A DNA stretch of 42,033 bases from Candidatus Zhuqueibacterota bacterium (GTDB lineage Bacteria > Zhuqueibacterota > Zhuqueibacteria > Residuimicrobiales > Oceaniaggregativiventaceae), in assembly GCA_014728115.1 (NCBI GenBank), contig WJME01000185.1:1-42033 (forward strand), given 5' to 3'. Position numbers and translations under genes: made by a program. The notes under the pieces are model-generated. The model was not told the origin of the DNA, searched no databases, and saw only the letters and a program-made list of their open reading frames with translations. How positions within the stretch are numbered: the first letter of the stretch is position 1; every line of letters begins with the position of its first letter. Of the stretch, positions 33,034 through 41,991 are shown in pieces.

Positions 33034-35343
33034 TCAATCATCCAGATTGATTGCCACCGGCTGAACCAGAGCGCCATTCGTGGCGACATCCCAGGCGGCA
33101 AAACGTATCCATCGTTGTCCGGTGACATTGACCGGAATCTCGAACCGTTTTTTGCCAAATGCCGGCAGATCAGTGGTGGAGAGGATTTTACGATCGACTG
33201 TTTTGCCATCCCCCCAAACCACCTCGACAAAATCCAAAGGAAAGGTCCATTCTACATCAGCGATAATGGTTCTTTGACTACCGCTACCCCGGACCTCATA
33301 ATAGGGAATCAACACTTCACCCGAGGTAACAAAATAGTCGCCCTGCCGCAGTGCATCGATAATCGGTGTCATATCGTCTATGGCAGGAACCTGATCCAGC
33401 CTGATATAATTTACAGGAGACATGCCATAAGCATCTTCCCAGGGTGGTTTACCACGTTCACCATAATCAGAACGAGATTCTGAGATGGCCAGAGCGAATT
33501 TGGGAGGCAGCCCGGCTGCGGCCATCCAGTTATTGGCTTCATCCCAAAGGCTTAAAAACCGGTATTCACCCAGTCTTGTCTCAGAGGCATCGATACCCAT
33601 TCCCCAGCGGTATCCCAGTCCGTAATAGTTTTCGTGCTGAAAATGCGGGGTATCTTTGATCGCATCCGGATAGCCTGTCGAACGTTTTGAACGCGGATGC
33701 GGCATGGAGATGAGTACATTTTCATGTTCGGTCATGGCCATCATATCTTCCGGAGTGGCAATATTATAGACCGTGCCATATTCAGGATGCTCTTCTGCCA
33801 GCGGTTGCCCGGGCTGGCGTTGGGGTCGCCAAAAGAGAGGTTTGCCGATCAGGATATCATAGTGTCCGCCCATAAACGGCGGCCTTCCCCCTGTGCTGTT
33901 TTCATCATTAGGCATCACCAAAAAATCCTCATCAGACTGGTATCTGGCTGCCTCGTAATACTCGGCCAGTGCATCCAGAAACGCTTCTCCCCGGTCGTGG
34001 CGTGCCGGACCGCGCACCCCGTCGATGATGCTAAAGATATCCACCCCAATGGCTCTCATCGTAGCCATATCGTTGAGGCGCTGGTCGAATCCGCCTTTTT
34101 CCTTGAGACGACGAACGAGTCCAACATGATAGTGGTGTCCCATAACCTTATATCCCTGCAGCGGTTTAAAATGATCCCCACGTGTAAATTTTAACGCCGA
34201 CTTTATCACATCTTTCCCACTGCCGGAACTCACATACAGAAACAAGGGCATTCGCTGCCAGGTACCTGGCCGGGCACTATAGAGTGCAAAATTTTGATAA
34301 AATTCGGGATCCTCTTCGTGTTCGGCCTGGCGCATGCCAAAAGAAAATGTTTCGGCACTCTCTTTGCGGTACCAGCTATAGCCCAGATTTTGTTCTGACT
34401 CGCGCGCCCAATAAAAACTGTGCGGGGGTGGAAAAGCAGCCAGGCTGCCCCCGTCCAATTCTGCGGCAATCAGCCTGTAATTGCTTTTGACAATAACAGG
34501 TTCGGTATTGACCGGACCACCGTATCGATAGTGCTGCCAATTATTGGCAAGATCACGCCACACCATGCGTACAGGATCCTTTAGGGATAGTCCCTTTAAT
34601 CCGGCATCATATTTGAATGCGGCTGATGGGTGGTCTGTCTTGGCCACTATCATCTGACGAATCAGGTTGGACCCCTTGTAAACATCATATCGCAAATAAC
34701 CCGCAAAAATCCCGAGTTCTACTCCCGGAAACGTGATCTCGAGCCGTGTACCGTTGGTGCGCACGACACACTCGGCGGTTTGAAAGATGGCGGTGGCGCG
34801 TTTTACTTCTTTAGGCTTGCGTGGCATACCCGGATGGTTGGCGAACGGTTCTGTTGCCGGTATGGACGACCGGTGTGTGGGAGAAAGTTCGTCAGGTGTA
34901 TAGAGGGGTGCATCCCAAAACGCTTCCCATTTGATCTCGTTTAGCTTTTCAGGTGTCAGCTCGACGCCCATTTCCTCGAGTGGCTCTGTCTGTTGTTGGG
35001 TAACCCGCCGAAGGCCAGAGACAACACGAAATTCAGGGTTGACGTTGGTTGCAAGAACACGCCAGGGTTCATCTGCCGGCCTGATCGCCAATTCCTGGAT
35101 CGTCGGCCGGCCTTCCCGGACAGCAAATATCAGACGCAATTCGTCGTTCATTGCGCCCGCCCAGGTCACAGTGAGATATTGATCCTGTACGACTGCCTTT
35201 AATCCCGGCTGAGATTTATAGGCAACCAAATTATAGTCGATCGGATCAGTCTGGACAGCCATTGCATGGACGAAAACAGTAAAGATTGACCACAAGGATA
35301 TAAAAACGAAAAGGTTATAGCTAGGGAAATTGATTTTTTTCAT
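33034..35343 (-). CDS. Secreted PHP-like metallohydrolase (CehA/McbA-type), tentative
   Basis: A 769-residue secreted protein. A signal peptide (about 1-27, IFTVFVHA) is followed by a beta-rich N-terminal half (about 30-385) without a recognised family. The C-terminal part (about 395-690) has scattered residues expected of a PHP-fold metal site: a GHHYH pair (His404, His406), DIFSIIDG, NDEN, GGHYD and SMPHPRS. A final beta sandwich (about 700-769) ends the protein. PHP enzymes are metal-dependent phosphatases and hydrolases. The assignment rests on motif order only. The ATG at 35343 is preferred over 35355 for its GGA-containing site and the signal peptide. It is leftward, like the pectin genes to its right. 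Confidence 0.6.
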   Translation of the reverse strand: MKKINFPSYNLFVFISLWSIFTVFVHAMAVQTDPIDYNLVAYKSQPGLKAVVQDQYLTVTWAGAMNDELRLIFAVREGRPTIQELAIRPADEPWRVLATNVNPEFRVVSGLRRVTQQQTEPLEEMGVELTPEKLNEIKWEAFWDAPLYTPDELSPTHRSSIPATEPFANHPGMPRKPKEVKRATAIFQTAECVVRTNGTRLEITFPGVELGIFAGYLRYDVYKGSNLIRQMIVAKTDHPSAAFKYDAGLKGLSLKDPVRMVWRDLANNWQHYRYGGPVNTEPVIVKSNYRLIAAELDGGSLAAFPPPHSFYWARESEQNLGYSWYRKESAETFSFGMRQAEHEEDPEFYQNFALYSARPGTWQRMPLFLYVSSGSGKDVIKSALKFTRGDHFKPLQGYKVMGHHYHVGLVRRLKEKGGFDQRLNDMATMRAIGVDIFSIIDGVRGPARHDRGEAFLDALAEYYEAARYQSDEDFLVMPNDENSTGGRPPFMGGHYDILIGKPLFWRPQRQPGQPLAEEHPEYGTVYNIATPEDMMAMTEHENVLISMPHPRSKRSTGYPDAIKDTPHFQHENYYGLGYRWGMGIDASETRLGEYRFLSLWDEANNWMAAAGLPPKFALAISESRSDYGERGKPPWEDAYGMSPVNYIRLDQVPAIDDMTPIIDALRQGDYFVTSGEVLIPYYEVRGSGSQRTIIADVEWTFPLDFVEVVWGDGKTVDRKILSTTDLPAFGKKRFEIPVNVTGQRWIRFAAWDVATNGALVQPVAINLDD

Positions 35344-35529
35344 TCTAGCATCCATTAAGCTGATTAGTGTTTACCCCGGGTTCGTACGATAAAGAACCGG
35401 GAATCTGTAAGGATTGTCTTTGACCATATTAAAAAAAATATTCGAAAACCAAAAGGTCTTTATTCGAGATTGTGCCTGGACGAGCAAATCGAACCGCAGG
35501 TCGATGAAGGGCCTTTCATGGAGAGTCCA

Positions 35530-36498
35530 TTATCCCGTTTTCATGGATATCACGATTTTTCCTTTGGCAAGTCCCTTACCCAGGTAATCAAGAGCCTGAG
35601 GAACCTCGTCAAGAGGGAATTGCTTATCGATGACCGGTTTGAGATGTCCGTCAGCAATGGTTTGCACCACCATCTCCAGATCATGATTGGGTTTGGCACC
35701 CAGTATAGCCATTTTTCGGGTATCGATCAAAGACAGCAAGGATCCTAAAAGCAGAGTTTGGAGGACATGCGGGATGCTGCCGCCGATCATGAGATAGACA
35801 CCATCAGGATCGAGGGCACGCTGATAAGCGAAAATCGAATGGCAAGCGACAAAATCGATGATACGATCATAGGATCGGTTGTTCCGGGTAAAGTCGGTCC
35901 GGGTATAGTCGATGACATGATCGGCACCGAGGGATCGCATAAACTCTATCTTTTCAGTGTGATCGACACCGGTCACCTCGGCACCGTAATGTTTGGCCAA
36001 CTGTACGGCAAAAGATCCGGCCCCGCCGCCCGCACCATTGATGAGAACAGACTGACCGGATTGCACAGGTCCTGCATATTGCATGCTTTGCAGGGCCAGA
36101 CAGGCAGCCTGAGGCAGGGCTGCAGTCTGCTCAAAGCTCAGACTGTCGGGTTTTTGCATCAGAGCGCTGGCCGGAGCACAGACATATTCTGCAAAACCGC
36201 CCCACTGTTCAAAAATATCACCAAATACGGCATCGCCAGGTCCGAATCGGCTGACATTTTTTCCAACCGCCACGACCTCGCCTGCGATATCAGATCCGAG
36301 AATATGAACTTTGGGCTTGAATAGTCCCCACATACGGGTGTATTTGGGTGATCCCGTGAGAAACTCGTAATCAGAGGCATTGACCGAGGCTGCAAGTATC
36401 CTGACGAGCACCTGATCATCTGCAGGCACCGGCTCTTTTATCTCCTGCAATTCCATTACACCAGGGTCGCCATATTGGTGATAAATTATCGCTTTCAT
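35530..36498 (-). CDS. Zinc-free MDR oxidoreductase (quinone reductase-like), copy 1
   Basis: A 322-residue medium-chain dehydrogenase/reductase. The GroES-like N-domain begins KAIIYHQYGDPGVMEL. The Rossmann domain carries the NAD(P) loop NGAGGGAGSFAVQLAK, and the DVIDYT-like segment (ADHVIDYTR) follows. The cysteine cluster of zinc alcohol dehydrogenases is absent, as in NADPH:quinone reductases and reticulon-4-interacting-like proteins. The start at 36498 removes a 22-residue upstream extension that does not match the family. It is paralogous to the next gene. Substrate unknown. Confidence 0.88.
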   Translation of the reverse strand: MKAIIYHQYGDPGVMELQEIKEPVPADDQVLVRILAASVNASDYEFLTGSPKYTRMWGLFKPKVHILGSDIAGEVVAVGKNVSRFGPGDAVFGDIFEQWGGFAEYVCAPASALMQKPDSLSFEQTAALPQAACLALQSMQYAGPVQSGQSVLINGAGGGAGSFAVQLAKHYGAEVTGVDHTEKIEFMRSLGADHVIDYTRTDFTRNNRSYDRIIDFVACHSIFAYQRALDPDGVYLMIGGSIPHVLQTLLLGSLLSLIDTRKMAILGAKPNHDLEMVVQTIADGHLKPVIDKQFPLDEVPQALDYLGKGLAKGKIVISMKTG

Positions 36499-36654
36499 AT
36501 GATCTTTATCCATATAGAAAAATGATACCAAACCATTCAGGGACCAGACGAAATCCCTTTGCAAAAGCTCCCAGAGTGAATAAAACCCGACCCTTTGGGA
36601 GCTTGAATTTTCTGAGAATCAGGTGGGTATTGTGGTCCATCTGTTCAGTTTATC

Positions 36655-37680
36655 TTATTCCTGAGGATGTTCCTTTGTCTCGTCGTGGTCCATGACAATG
36701 ACGATATTTCCTTTTTTAAGGCCGCTTTCAATATAGCGATGAGCGTCTGCGGCCTGATCCATGGAAAACGTTTTATCGATGACACTGGTGATCACGTTTG
36801 CTTCGACGAGTTCTTTGATATGCTCGAGATCCTCGACCTTGTCCGTCGACAGAGCACAGATCACTTTTTTGTCCCCTGCCAGTTTGGTCGTCAGCATTTG
36901 CCAGAGCTGCCGTGATTTAAAACTTGCCAAAAGATATCGTCCGTTTGGCTTGAGTGACGCTTTGCAACGGTGAAATGAACTCTTGCCCAGAACATCGAAA
37001 ATCAGATCATACGTTTGTTTGTTTTCAGTAAAATCCTCCCGGGTATAATCGATCACTCTGTCGGCTCCCATCGCTCTTACCCACTCTACCCGCGGCGTGC
37101 TGCATACACCGGTGACCTCGGCACCATAGTGTTTCGACAGTTGCACTGCATATGAGCCGATACTGCCTGAGGCACCATTGATCAGGACTTTTTCGCCCTT
37201 TTTAATATCCACTTTACGCAAAAGGTTCAGTGCAGTGATCGCACCATAAGGAACAGTGGCGGCCTCTTTATAACTCATGTTGGAGGGTTTGTGAGTCAAA
37301 GTACCGGACTCTGCCATACAAAGATACTCGGCATAAGCGCCCATGGCCTGGCCCCGGTAGCCAAACACGGCATCGCCCACCTTGAACCGCTCGACCCCTT
37401 TGCCCACAGCCACGATATCACCGCTAAACTCGCTACCCAGGACACCCTGTTTCGGTCTGGAATATCCGAAATAAAGTCTGGCCGGAAAATAGAACGCAAA
37501 AGGCATGTTAAAATTTTGCAGAGACACATTGCCAAAGTTACGGGCCATGAGATCACCAAAGTTGACTGGCGTGGCGCGAATTTTAATCAACACCTCACCT
37601 TCCTTGGGTTTTGGCAGCGGGACCTCTTTGACCCCGAGGACCTCAGGGGGTCCGTATTCGGTATAGACGATGGCTTTCAT
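36655..37680 (-). CDS. Zinc-free MDR oxidoreductase (quinone reductase-like), copy 2
   Basis: A 341-residue paralogue of the gene on its left. It shares KAIVYTEYGPPEVL at the start, NGASGSIGSYAVQLSKHYG at the nucleotide-binding loop, ADRVIDYTREDF, and a near-identical C-terminal ending (GLKKGNIVI). A longer loop after the substrate entry (PFAFYFPARLYFGY) differs from copy 1. AGGAGAGA is 3-10 bases before the ATG and fixes the start. NADPH-dependent reduction of a quinone, enone or aldehyde is the family activity. The tandem layout indicates an old duplication. Confidence 0.9.
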   Translation of the reverse strand: MKAIVYTEYGPPEVLGVKEVPLPKPKEGEVLIKIRATPVNFGDLMARNFGNVSLQNFNMPFAFYFPARLYFGYSRPKQGVLGSEFSGDIVAVGKGVERFKVGDAVFGYRGQAMGAYAEYLCMAESGTLTHKPSNMSYKEAATVPYGAITALNLLRKVDIKKGEKVLINGASGSIGSYAVQLSKHYGAEVTGVCSTPRVEWVRAMGADRVIDYTREDFTENKQTYDLIFDVLGKSSFHRCKASLKPNGRYLLASFKSRQLWQMLTTKLAGDKKVICALSTDKVEDLEHIKELVEANVITSVIDKTFSMDQAADAHRYIESGLKKGNIVIVMDHDETKEHPQE

Positions 37681-37842
37681 ATTCTCTCCTGTGTTGCACA
37701 GTCCAACAAATGTTGTTTGTATTAAGTGGCACACTTTGCCTGAAAGCGAATATTTATTTACAAAAATTCATTCTCGTAAAATGATCGGTGACTTTACAAA
37801 CAGGACAAAAAAGCGTCATGCTCCACCAAGGGGATCCTTTTC

Positions 37843-38952
37843 TCAATCAATCCCTGTAGGCACCACGTACACCTGTGAGGTGCCAGAGATATCCGAAGTA
37901 TAGGCGACAAATTTTCCGCTCTGGCTCAGAGAAGGATGAACATGCTGATTATAGATACTCGAATTGGGCCAGCACAGTATGGTCTCCTCGCCGGTAATGA
38001 GATTTATGAGCATAATCGGATTAAAATGCGGATCCTGACCGTCGGAGACAAACCATTTGCCGTCAGCTGAAGAGACACCGTGTCCCAACCGGATAATGGA
38101 ATGCGTGGTATATTCGCGAAAGCCGGTACCATCCAGGTTTTGCGAACAAATGGTAACCGGCAGCCAGCCCGGCACGGTCTTTCTGAAAAAGAAAAATCCT
38201 TTACCGTCAGCCGCCCAGGTCGGGTGCGTCAGCCGAAATCCATAGGGCATGGTCAGAATTCGGGAATGCTCGCCGGTTTTCATATTGACCACCCAGGTGT
38301 GTGTACGCTTTTCCATGGGAAGCGACATGTCGTTCTGGGTGTCCGGTCTCTGGGCAAATGAGACAAGATCAGGGTTAGTCGGACACATCTGGGGATGACC
38401 AAAGGCGGATTTGCTCATGACCTTTTCGATTTCTTTTGTTCGCAAATTCACCCGATACAAGTGTTTTTGAGATTCTGACTGTGTGTAGACCAGAGTAAAT
38501 ACCCCATCCTTGGTAAACGAGCGGGAAAATTGGACATCATCAGAAAAATGCTTTCGAAAATCCATGACCGGCACATCCCTGCGGCTCTCTATATGGGTTT
38601 TATAAAGGACATTGTCATGGATATACCAGACGTGTTGGCCCTCCGGACCTATGGTGACCCGGCCCGCTATTCTTTTATCCGAAACAGCAAGAATTTCACC
38701 TGACTGCAAATCTGCTCTGTAAATCTGCGGATAACCGCTTCGATTGGATCCAAAGACGATGTATCGATCATCTGCGGTAAAGGCCTGATTCTCATTATAC
38801 ACCGTTTCGCTGGCTGAATCATGATCGGTGATTTGCCAGACAAAACGTCCGGTCACAAGATCGCGTTTCTTTTGCCATTCCACCACACCCGCGGGCTCTG
38901 CTGCGATGGCAAACGAGCAGATGATCATACAAGTCAATAAATATTTGGTCAT
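37843..38952 (-). CDS. Oligogalacturonate lyase, PL22 family, copy 1
   Basis: A 369-residue protein with a signal peptide (about 1-18, ending AIA) and a seven-bladed propeller of TolB-like repeats (SADGKWFVSDGQD, SKSGKFVAYTSD-type units). It resembles Ogl/PL22 lyases: GVVEWQKKRDLVTG at the start, then HPQMCPTNPDLVSF, RLGHGVSS, and QHVHPSLSQSGKF. The His and Gln of these last motifs are the likely metal-binding residues. PL22 enzymes split short unsaturated oligogalacturonides by beta-elimination. Known examples are mostly cytoplasmic; the signal peptide here points to the periplasm. It is a tandem paralogue of the gene to its right. Confidence 0.82.
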   Translation of the reverse strand: MTKYLLTCMIICSFAIAAEPAGVVEWQKKRDLVTGRFVWQITDHDSASETVYNENQAFTADDRYIVFGSNRSGYPQIYRADLQSGEILAVSDKRIAGRVTIGPEGQHVWYIHDNVLYKTHIESRRDVPVMDFRKHFSDDVQFSRSFTKDGVFTLVYTQSESQKHLYRVNLRTKEIEKVMSKSAFGHPQMCPTNPDLVSFAQRPDTQNDMSLPMEKRTHTWVVNMKTGEHSRILTMPYGFRLTHPTWAADGKGFFFFRKTVPGWLPVTICSQNLDGTGFREYTTHSIIRLGHGVSSADGKWFVSDGQDPHFNPIMLINLITGEETILCWPNSSIYNQHVHPSLSQSGKFVAYTSDISGTSQVYVVPTGID

Positions 38953-39038
38953 CACTATGGTTCCTCATTTGAATAGTTTGAACAATGGGCAGTCATCCGG
39001 TGCCACAGGTCAAAGCAACCTTGACACCGGAGTAGTTT

Positions 39039-40157
39039 TTATTTGATCCCGGTGGGGACCACATAGACCTGCGAGGTGCCGGTGACGTCAGACGTATAGC
39101 ACACGAATCGTCCGCTCTTGCTGATGGACGGATGCACATGCTGATCATCGATACTCGCATTGGGCCAGCACAAAAAGACTTCCTCACCGGTGATCAGATT
39201 GATCAAGATGAGAGGATTGTAGCCCGGATCCTGTCCGTCTGTTACAAACCATTCACCATCGCTGGAAGCCAGGCCATGACCCAGACGAATATTATCATGG
39301 GTGTAATATTCACGGAAATTGGACCCATCCTGATCCTGTGAACAAATGGCAACCGGCGTCCAGCCCGGCACCTTTTTCTTGAAAAAGAAAAACCGCTCAC
39401 CGTCTGCTGACCAGGTTTCATGCGTGGCACGATAACCATACGGCATGGTCAGGAATTGTTTGTTTTCGCCGGTTTTCATATTGATGAGCCAGTTTCGCGC
39501 CCGCTCTTCCATGGGCAGGGACATGTCGTTCTGGGTATCCGGTCCGGGAACCCAGGCGATCAGATCCGGATTGGTCGGACAAATCTGCGGATGGCTAAAC
39601 CATCCTTCGGTCACCTCCAGAGCGCGCTCCACTTGTTTTGTCTCGAGATTGACACGATAAATAGAGCGGCTGGATTCGCTGCGCGTGGTGATCAGGGTAT
39701 ATTTTCCGTCATGGGTAAACGATCTGGAAAACGAAACCCCGTCGGAAAACCGGTCACTGAAATCCATCACCAGCGTCTCTTTGAGGTTGGCCACATGGGT
39801 TTTATAGAGTTTTTTCTGATGCATATACCACACATGCTCACCATCGGGACCGATGGTAAACCGGCCCGGATCCTCCCGGTCCGTTACCCGCACGATTTCG
39901 CCGGTCTCGAGATCGGCTCGATAGATTTTCCAGTCCCCGCTGCGCTTTGAGCCAAACACCACATATTGATCATCATGAGTAAAGGGCTGGTTTTCAAAAT
40001 AGACCGCTTCACTGGCAGAATCGTGACTGGTGATCTGCCAGACAAATCTGTCGGTCGCAAGGTCACGCCGTTTTTTCCATTCGACAACGCCCTGAGGATC
40101 GGCTGCCAGCGTGATAGAGACAGCAAAGATCAACACGATGAATACAAAATTACGCAT
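39039..40157 (-). CDS. Oligogalacturonate lyase, PL22 family, copy 2
   Basis: A 372-residue paralogue of the gene on its left, with the same start (GVVEWKKRRDLATD), HPQICPTNPDLIAW, RLGHGLASSDGEW, QHVHPSISKSGRF and an identical ending TSQVYVVPTGI. The signal peptide is at about 1-19. The ATG at 40157 is chosen: AAAGGA lies before it and the signal peptide begins there, while 12 upstream residues from a farther start are not conserved in copy 1. The pair lies between MDR genes and a polygalacturonase, so it should finish the breakdown of pectin oligomers. The copies are separated by 86 bases. Confidence 0.84.
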   Translation of the reverse strand: MRNFVFIVLIFAVSITLAADPQGVVEWKKRRDLATDRFVWQITSHDSASEAVYFENQPFTHDDQYVVFGSKRSGDWKIYRADLETGEIVRVTDREDPGRFTIGPDGEHVWYMHQKKLYKTHVANLKETLVMDFSDRFSDGVSFSRSFTHDGKYTLITTRSESSRSIYRVNLETKQVERALEVTEGWFSHPQICPTNPDLIAWVPGPDTQNDMSLPMEERARNWLINMKTGENKQFLTMPYGYRATHETWSADGERFFFFKKKVPGWTPVAICSQDQDGSNFREYYTHDNIRLGHGLASSDGEWFVTDGQDPGYNPLILINLITGEEVFLCWPNASIDDQHVHPSISKSGRFVCYTSDVTGTSQVYVVPTGIK

Positions 40158-40265
40158 AAAACATCCTTTCGGTTTTACAGTCACCCGCAGCATGAATGCC
40201 TCTGCTGAACGGGTTCTGACATTCGGCTTTTTATTGCATGTAACGACAGGAGCGCATGATGCACT

Positions 40266-41822
40266 CTATGGCATTCTATTTTGTTCGATATAGATATTTT
40301 CCTCATTCACTTGTGGAGCGAGGTCCAGAGGTGATTCTATCCTGCTAAAATCGTTCCCCATCAGGGTCACACGCCTGGTCTCTTGGCCTTGCAACGACAG
40401 AAACGGAGTCCTGGAAGAAACAGGTTGCGAGCCGGAAATAAACAATCCTTTGGGATTTTCGAACCAGAGCAAGGGGCGGCTTTGGTTGGCGACCACCTGC
40501 TGGTTTTGAAAGCCGCTCAACGTCACATCCCTGAGATTCTGCCCCCAGAGGAAATAGCTTTCAAAGTTGCCATGCTCTGTGTCATCCTCTATCACCAGAT
40601 CCTGGATGTTCAGGCCATCGATATTGATAAACGTAAAATAGGACTGAATACCGGCACGATCATTGATCGCAACATTTTTCAGTCTTCTGGTTCCGCGAGG
40701 TTTCCGCCGGCCATTCAGATCGGTGCGGTTCAGCACTCGCATGCGTACATTATTCAGGGTCAGATCCTGGATGTTTTGTTCGGGCATCCCGGAGAACAGA
40801 CAATTACCGTCAGCCGTGATGATATTGATATCATTGAACATGACATTACGGACCATCCCGAGCGGCGTCTGTTCGTCCCTGCCCTCGATGTCCATAAAAA
40901 TGGCAAAACTGTTGGTGCGATCATAATTCTCAAGATCAGAGGGCATCGTCGTTTCAATGGAAATATTCGAAAATTGGATATCCTCAAAACTCCCGCCGTC
41001 TTTCATATAGAATCCGATTCCGTATTGGGTATTTCGGATAACGATATTGCTGAATGTACTATTACGGATGGCGCCGTCAGAACGCGTACCCAGTTTAATG
41101 GCCGAGTCGTCGCTGATGAGCACACAATTGGTCACCACCAGATTTTCGCAGGGCTTTTCGAGACCCTCTGATTTGGGACATATACAGTCATCCCCGGTAT
41201 CGATATAGCAATTCGAGATAAACACATTGGACGAAGACACAGGATCGATACCATCTGTATTGGGCGCATCACGATCATTGAGAAGAGTCAATCCCGTCAT
41301 AGTCACACGATCACAGCGCTCCACATCGATACACCAATTCGCCGAGTTGATGAGACGAAAATCACGAAAAACCACATCCTGGCAGTCCAGACACTTTATG
41401 GTGCGAGAAGGACGGTTGTACGGGCGCTCTTTACCCCGCCAAAAAGAGTCACCCTGACCATTGATCGTTCCGTCACCGGTGATACCGAAATGGGTCGCGT
41501 CCTGGGCATAGATCAAATAGCGGTCATAATCATCGATATCCTTGCTCCCCAAAAGGGTTGCCATTGGATCGAGATGGATAAATACATTGTCTTTTAATAC
41601 AATCGTTCCCGTTAAGAATTTGCCTTTAGGGAATAACACCTTTCCCCCACCTGCCTCAAAACAGGCATCGATGGCCGCCTGGATTTGTTTCGTGCACAAT
41701 GTCTCGCCATCCGGATTCGCGCCATAATCCAGAATGTTAAATACGGCACGATTCGATGACATCCCATTTGCCGCGAAAAACAACAGTGTAATGAGCAAAA
41801 GGTTTCGTTTAAAAAATAACAT
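40266..41822 (-). CDS. GH28 polygalacturonase-type enzyme
   Basis: A 518-residue secreted right-handed beta-helix. The signal peptide (about 1-23) precedes the family start FNILDYGANPDGE. Catalytic-region motifs NTDGID (188-193) and TGDDC (209-213) are present, giving the acidic residues. The GHG motif of classical polygalacturonases is replaced by a SDDSAIKLGT segment (237-246), so the reaction may be exo-type or act on a modified pectin. It hydrolyses galacturonan outside the cytoplasm. It is leftward, 108 bases upstream of the PL22 pair, and a hairpin and promoter-like repeat lie in its leader. AAGGAG precedes the start. Confidence 0.9.
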   Translation of the reverse strand: MLFFKRNLLLITLLFFAANGMSSNRAVFNILDYGANPDGETLCTKQIQAAIDACFEAGGGKVLFPKGKFLTGTIVLKDNVFIHLDPMATLLGSKDIDDYDRYLIYAQDATHFGITGDGTINGQGDSFWRGKERPYNRPSRTIKCLDCQDVVFRDFRLINSANWCIDVERCDRVTMTGLTLLNDRDAPNTDGIDPVSSSNVFISNCYIDTGDDCICPKSEGLEKPCENLVVTNCVLISDDSAIKLGTRSDGAIRNSTFSNIVIRNTQYGIGFYMKDGGSFEDIQFSNISIETTMPSDLENYDRTNSFAIFMDIEGRDEQTPLGMVRNVMFNDINIITADGNCLFSGMPEQNIQDLTLNNVRMRVLNRTDLNGRRKPRGTRRLKNVAINDRAGIQSYFTFINIDGLNIQDLVIEDDTEHGNFESYFLWGQNLRDVTLSGFQNQQVVANQSRPLLWFENPKGLFISGSQPVSSRTPFLSLQGQETRRVTLMGNDFSRIESPLDLAPQVNEENIYIEQNRMP

Positions 41823-41866
41823 GGCAAGCTCCTTTTTGTATGAATAAATAATTCTGTCCAGACAGC

Positions 41867-41909
41867 AAAAAAAAGGTCAAAAATAGTTCAATGTGTCTAT
41901 TTTTGACCT
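41867..41909 (-). terminator. Terminator-like hairpin in the GH28 leader
   Basis: A perfect 13-bp inverted repeat (aggtcaaaaatag, 41874-41886, with its complement at 41897-41909) and a 10-base loop. On the minus strand it is followed by a run of T (41874-41867), so it has the form of an intrinsic terminator. It lies 45 bases before the GH28 start. Confidence 0.6.
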
Positions 41910-41991
41910 CTATTTTATACGTACAATTGACATCCATTCTTTGATTCGCCCCCCGGTCGTCCCATAGGTCACTCTGACAATTTCCAGTACT

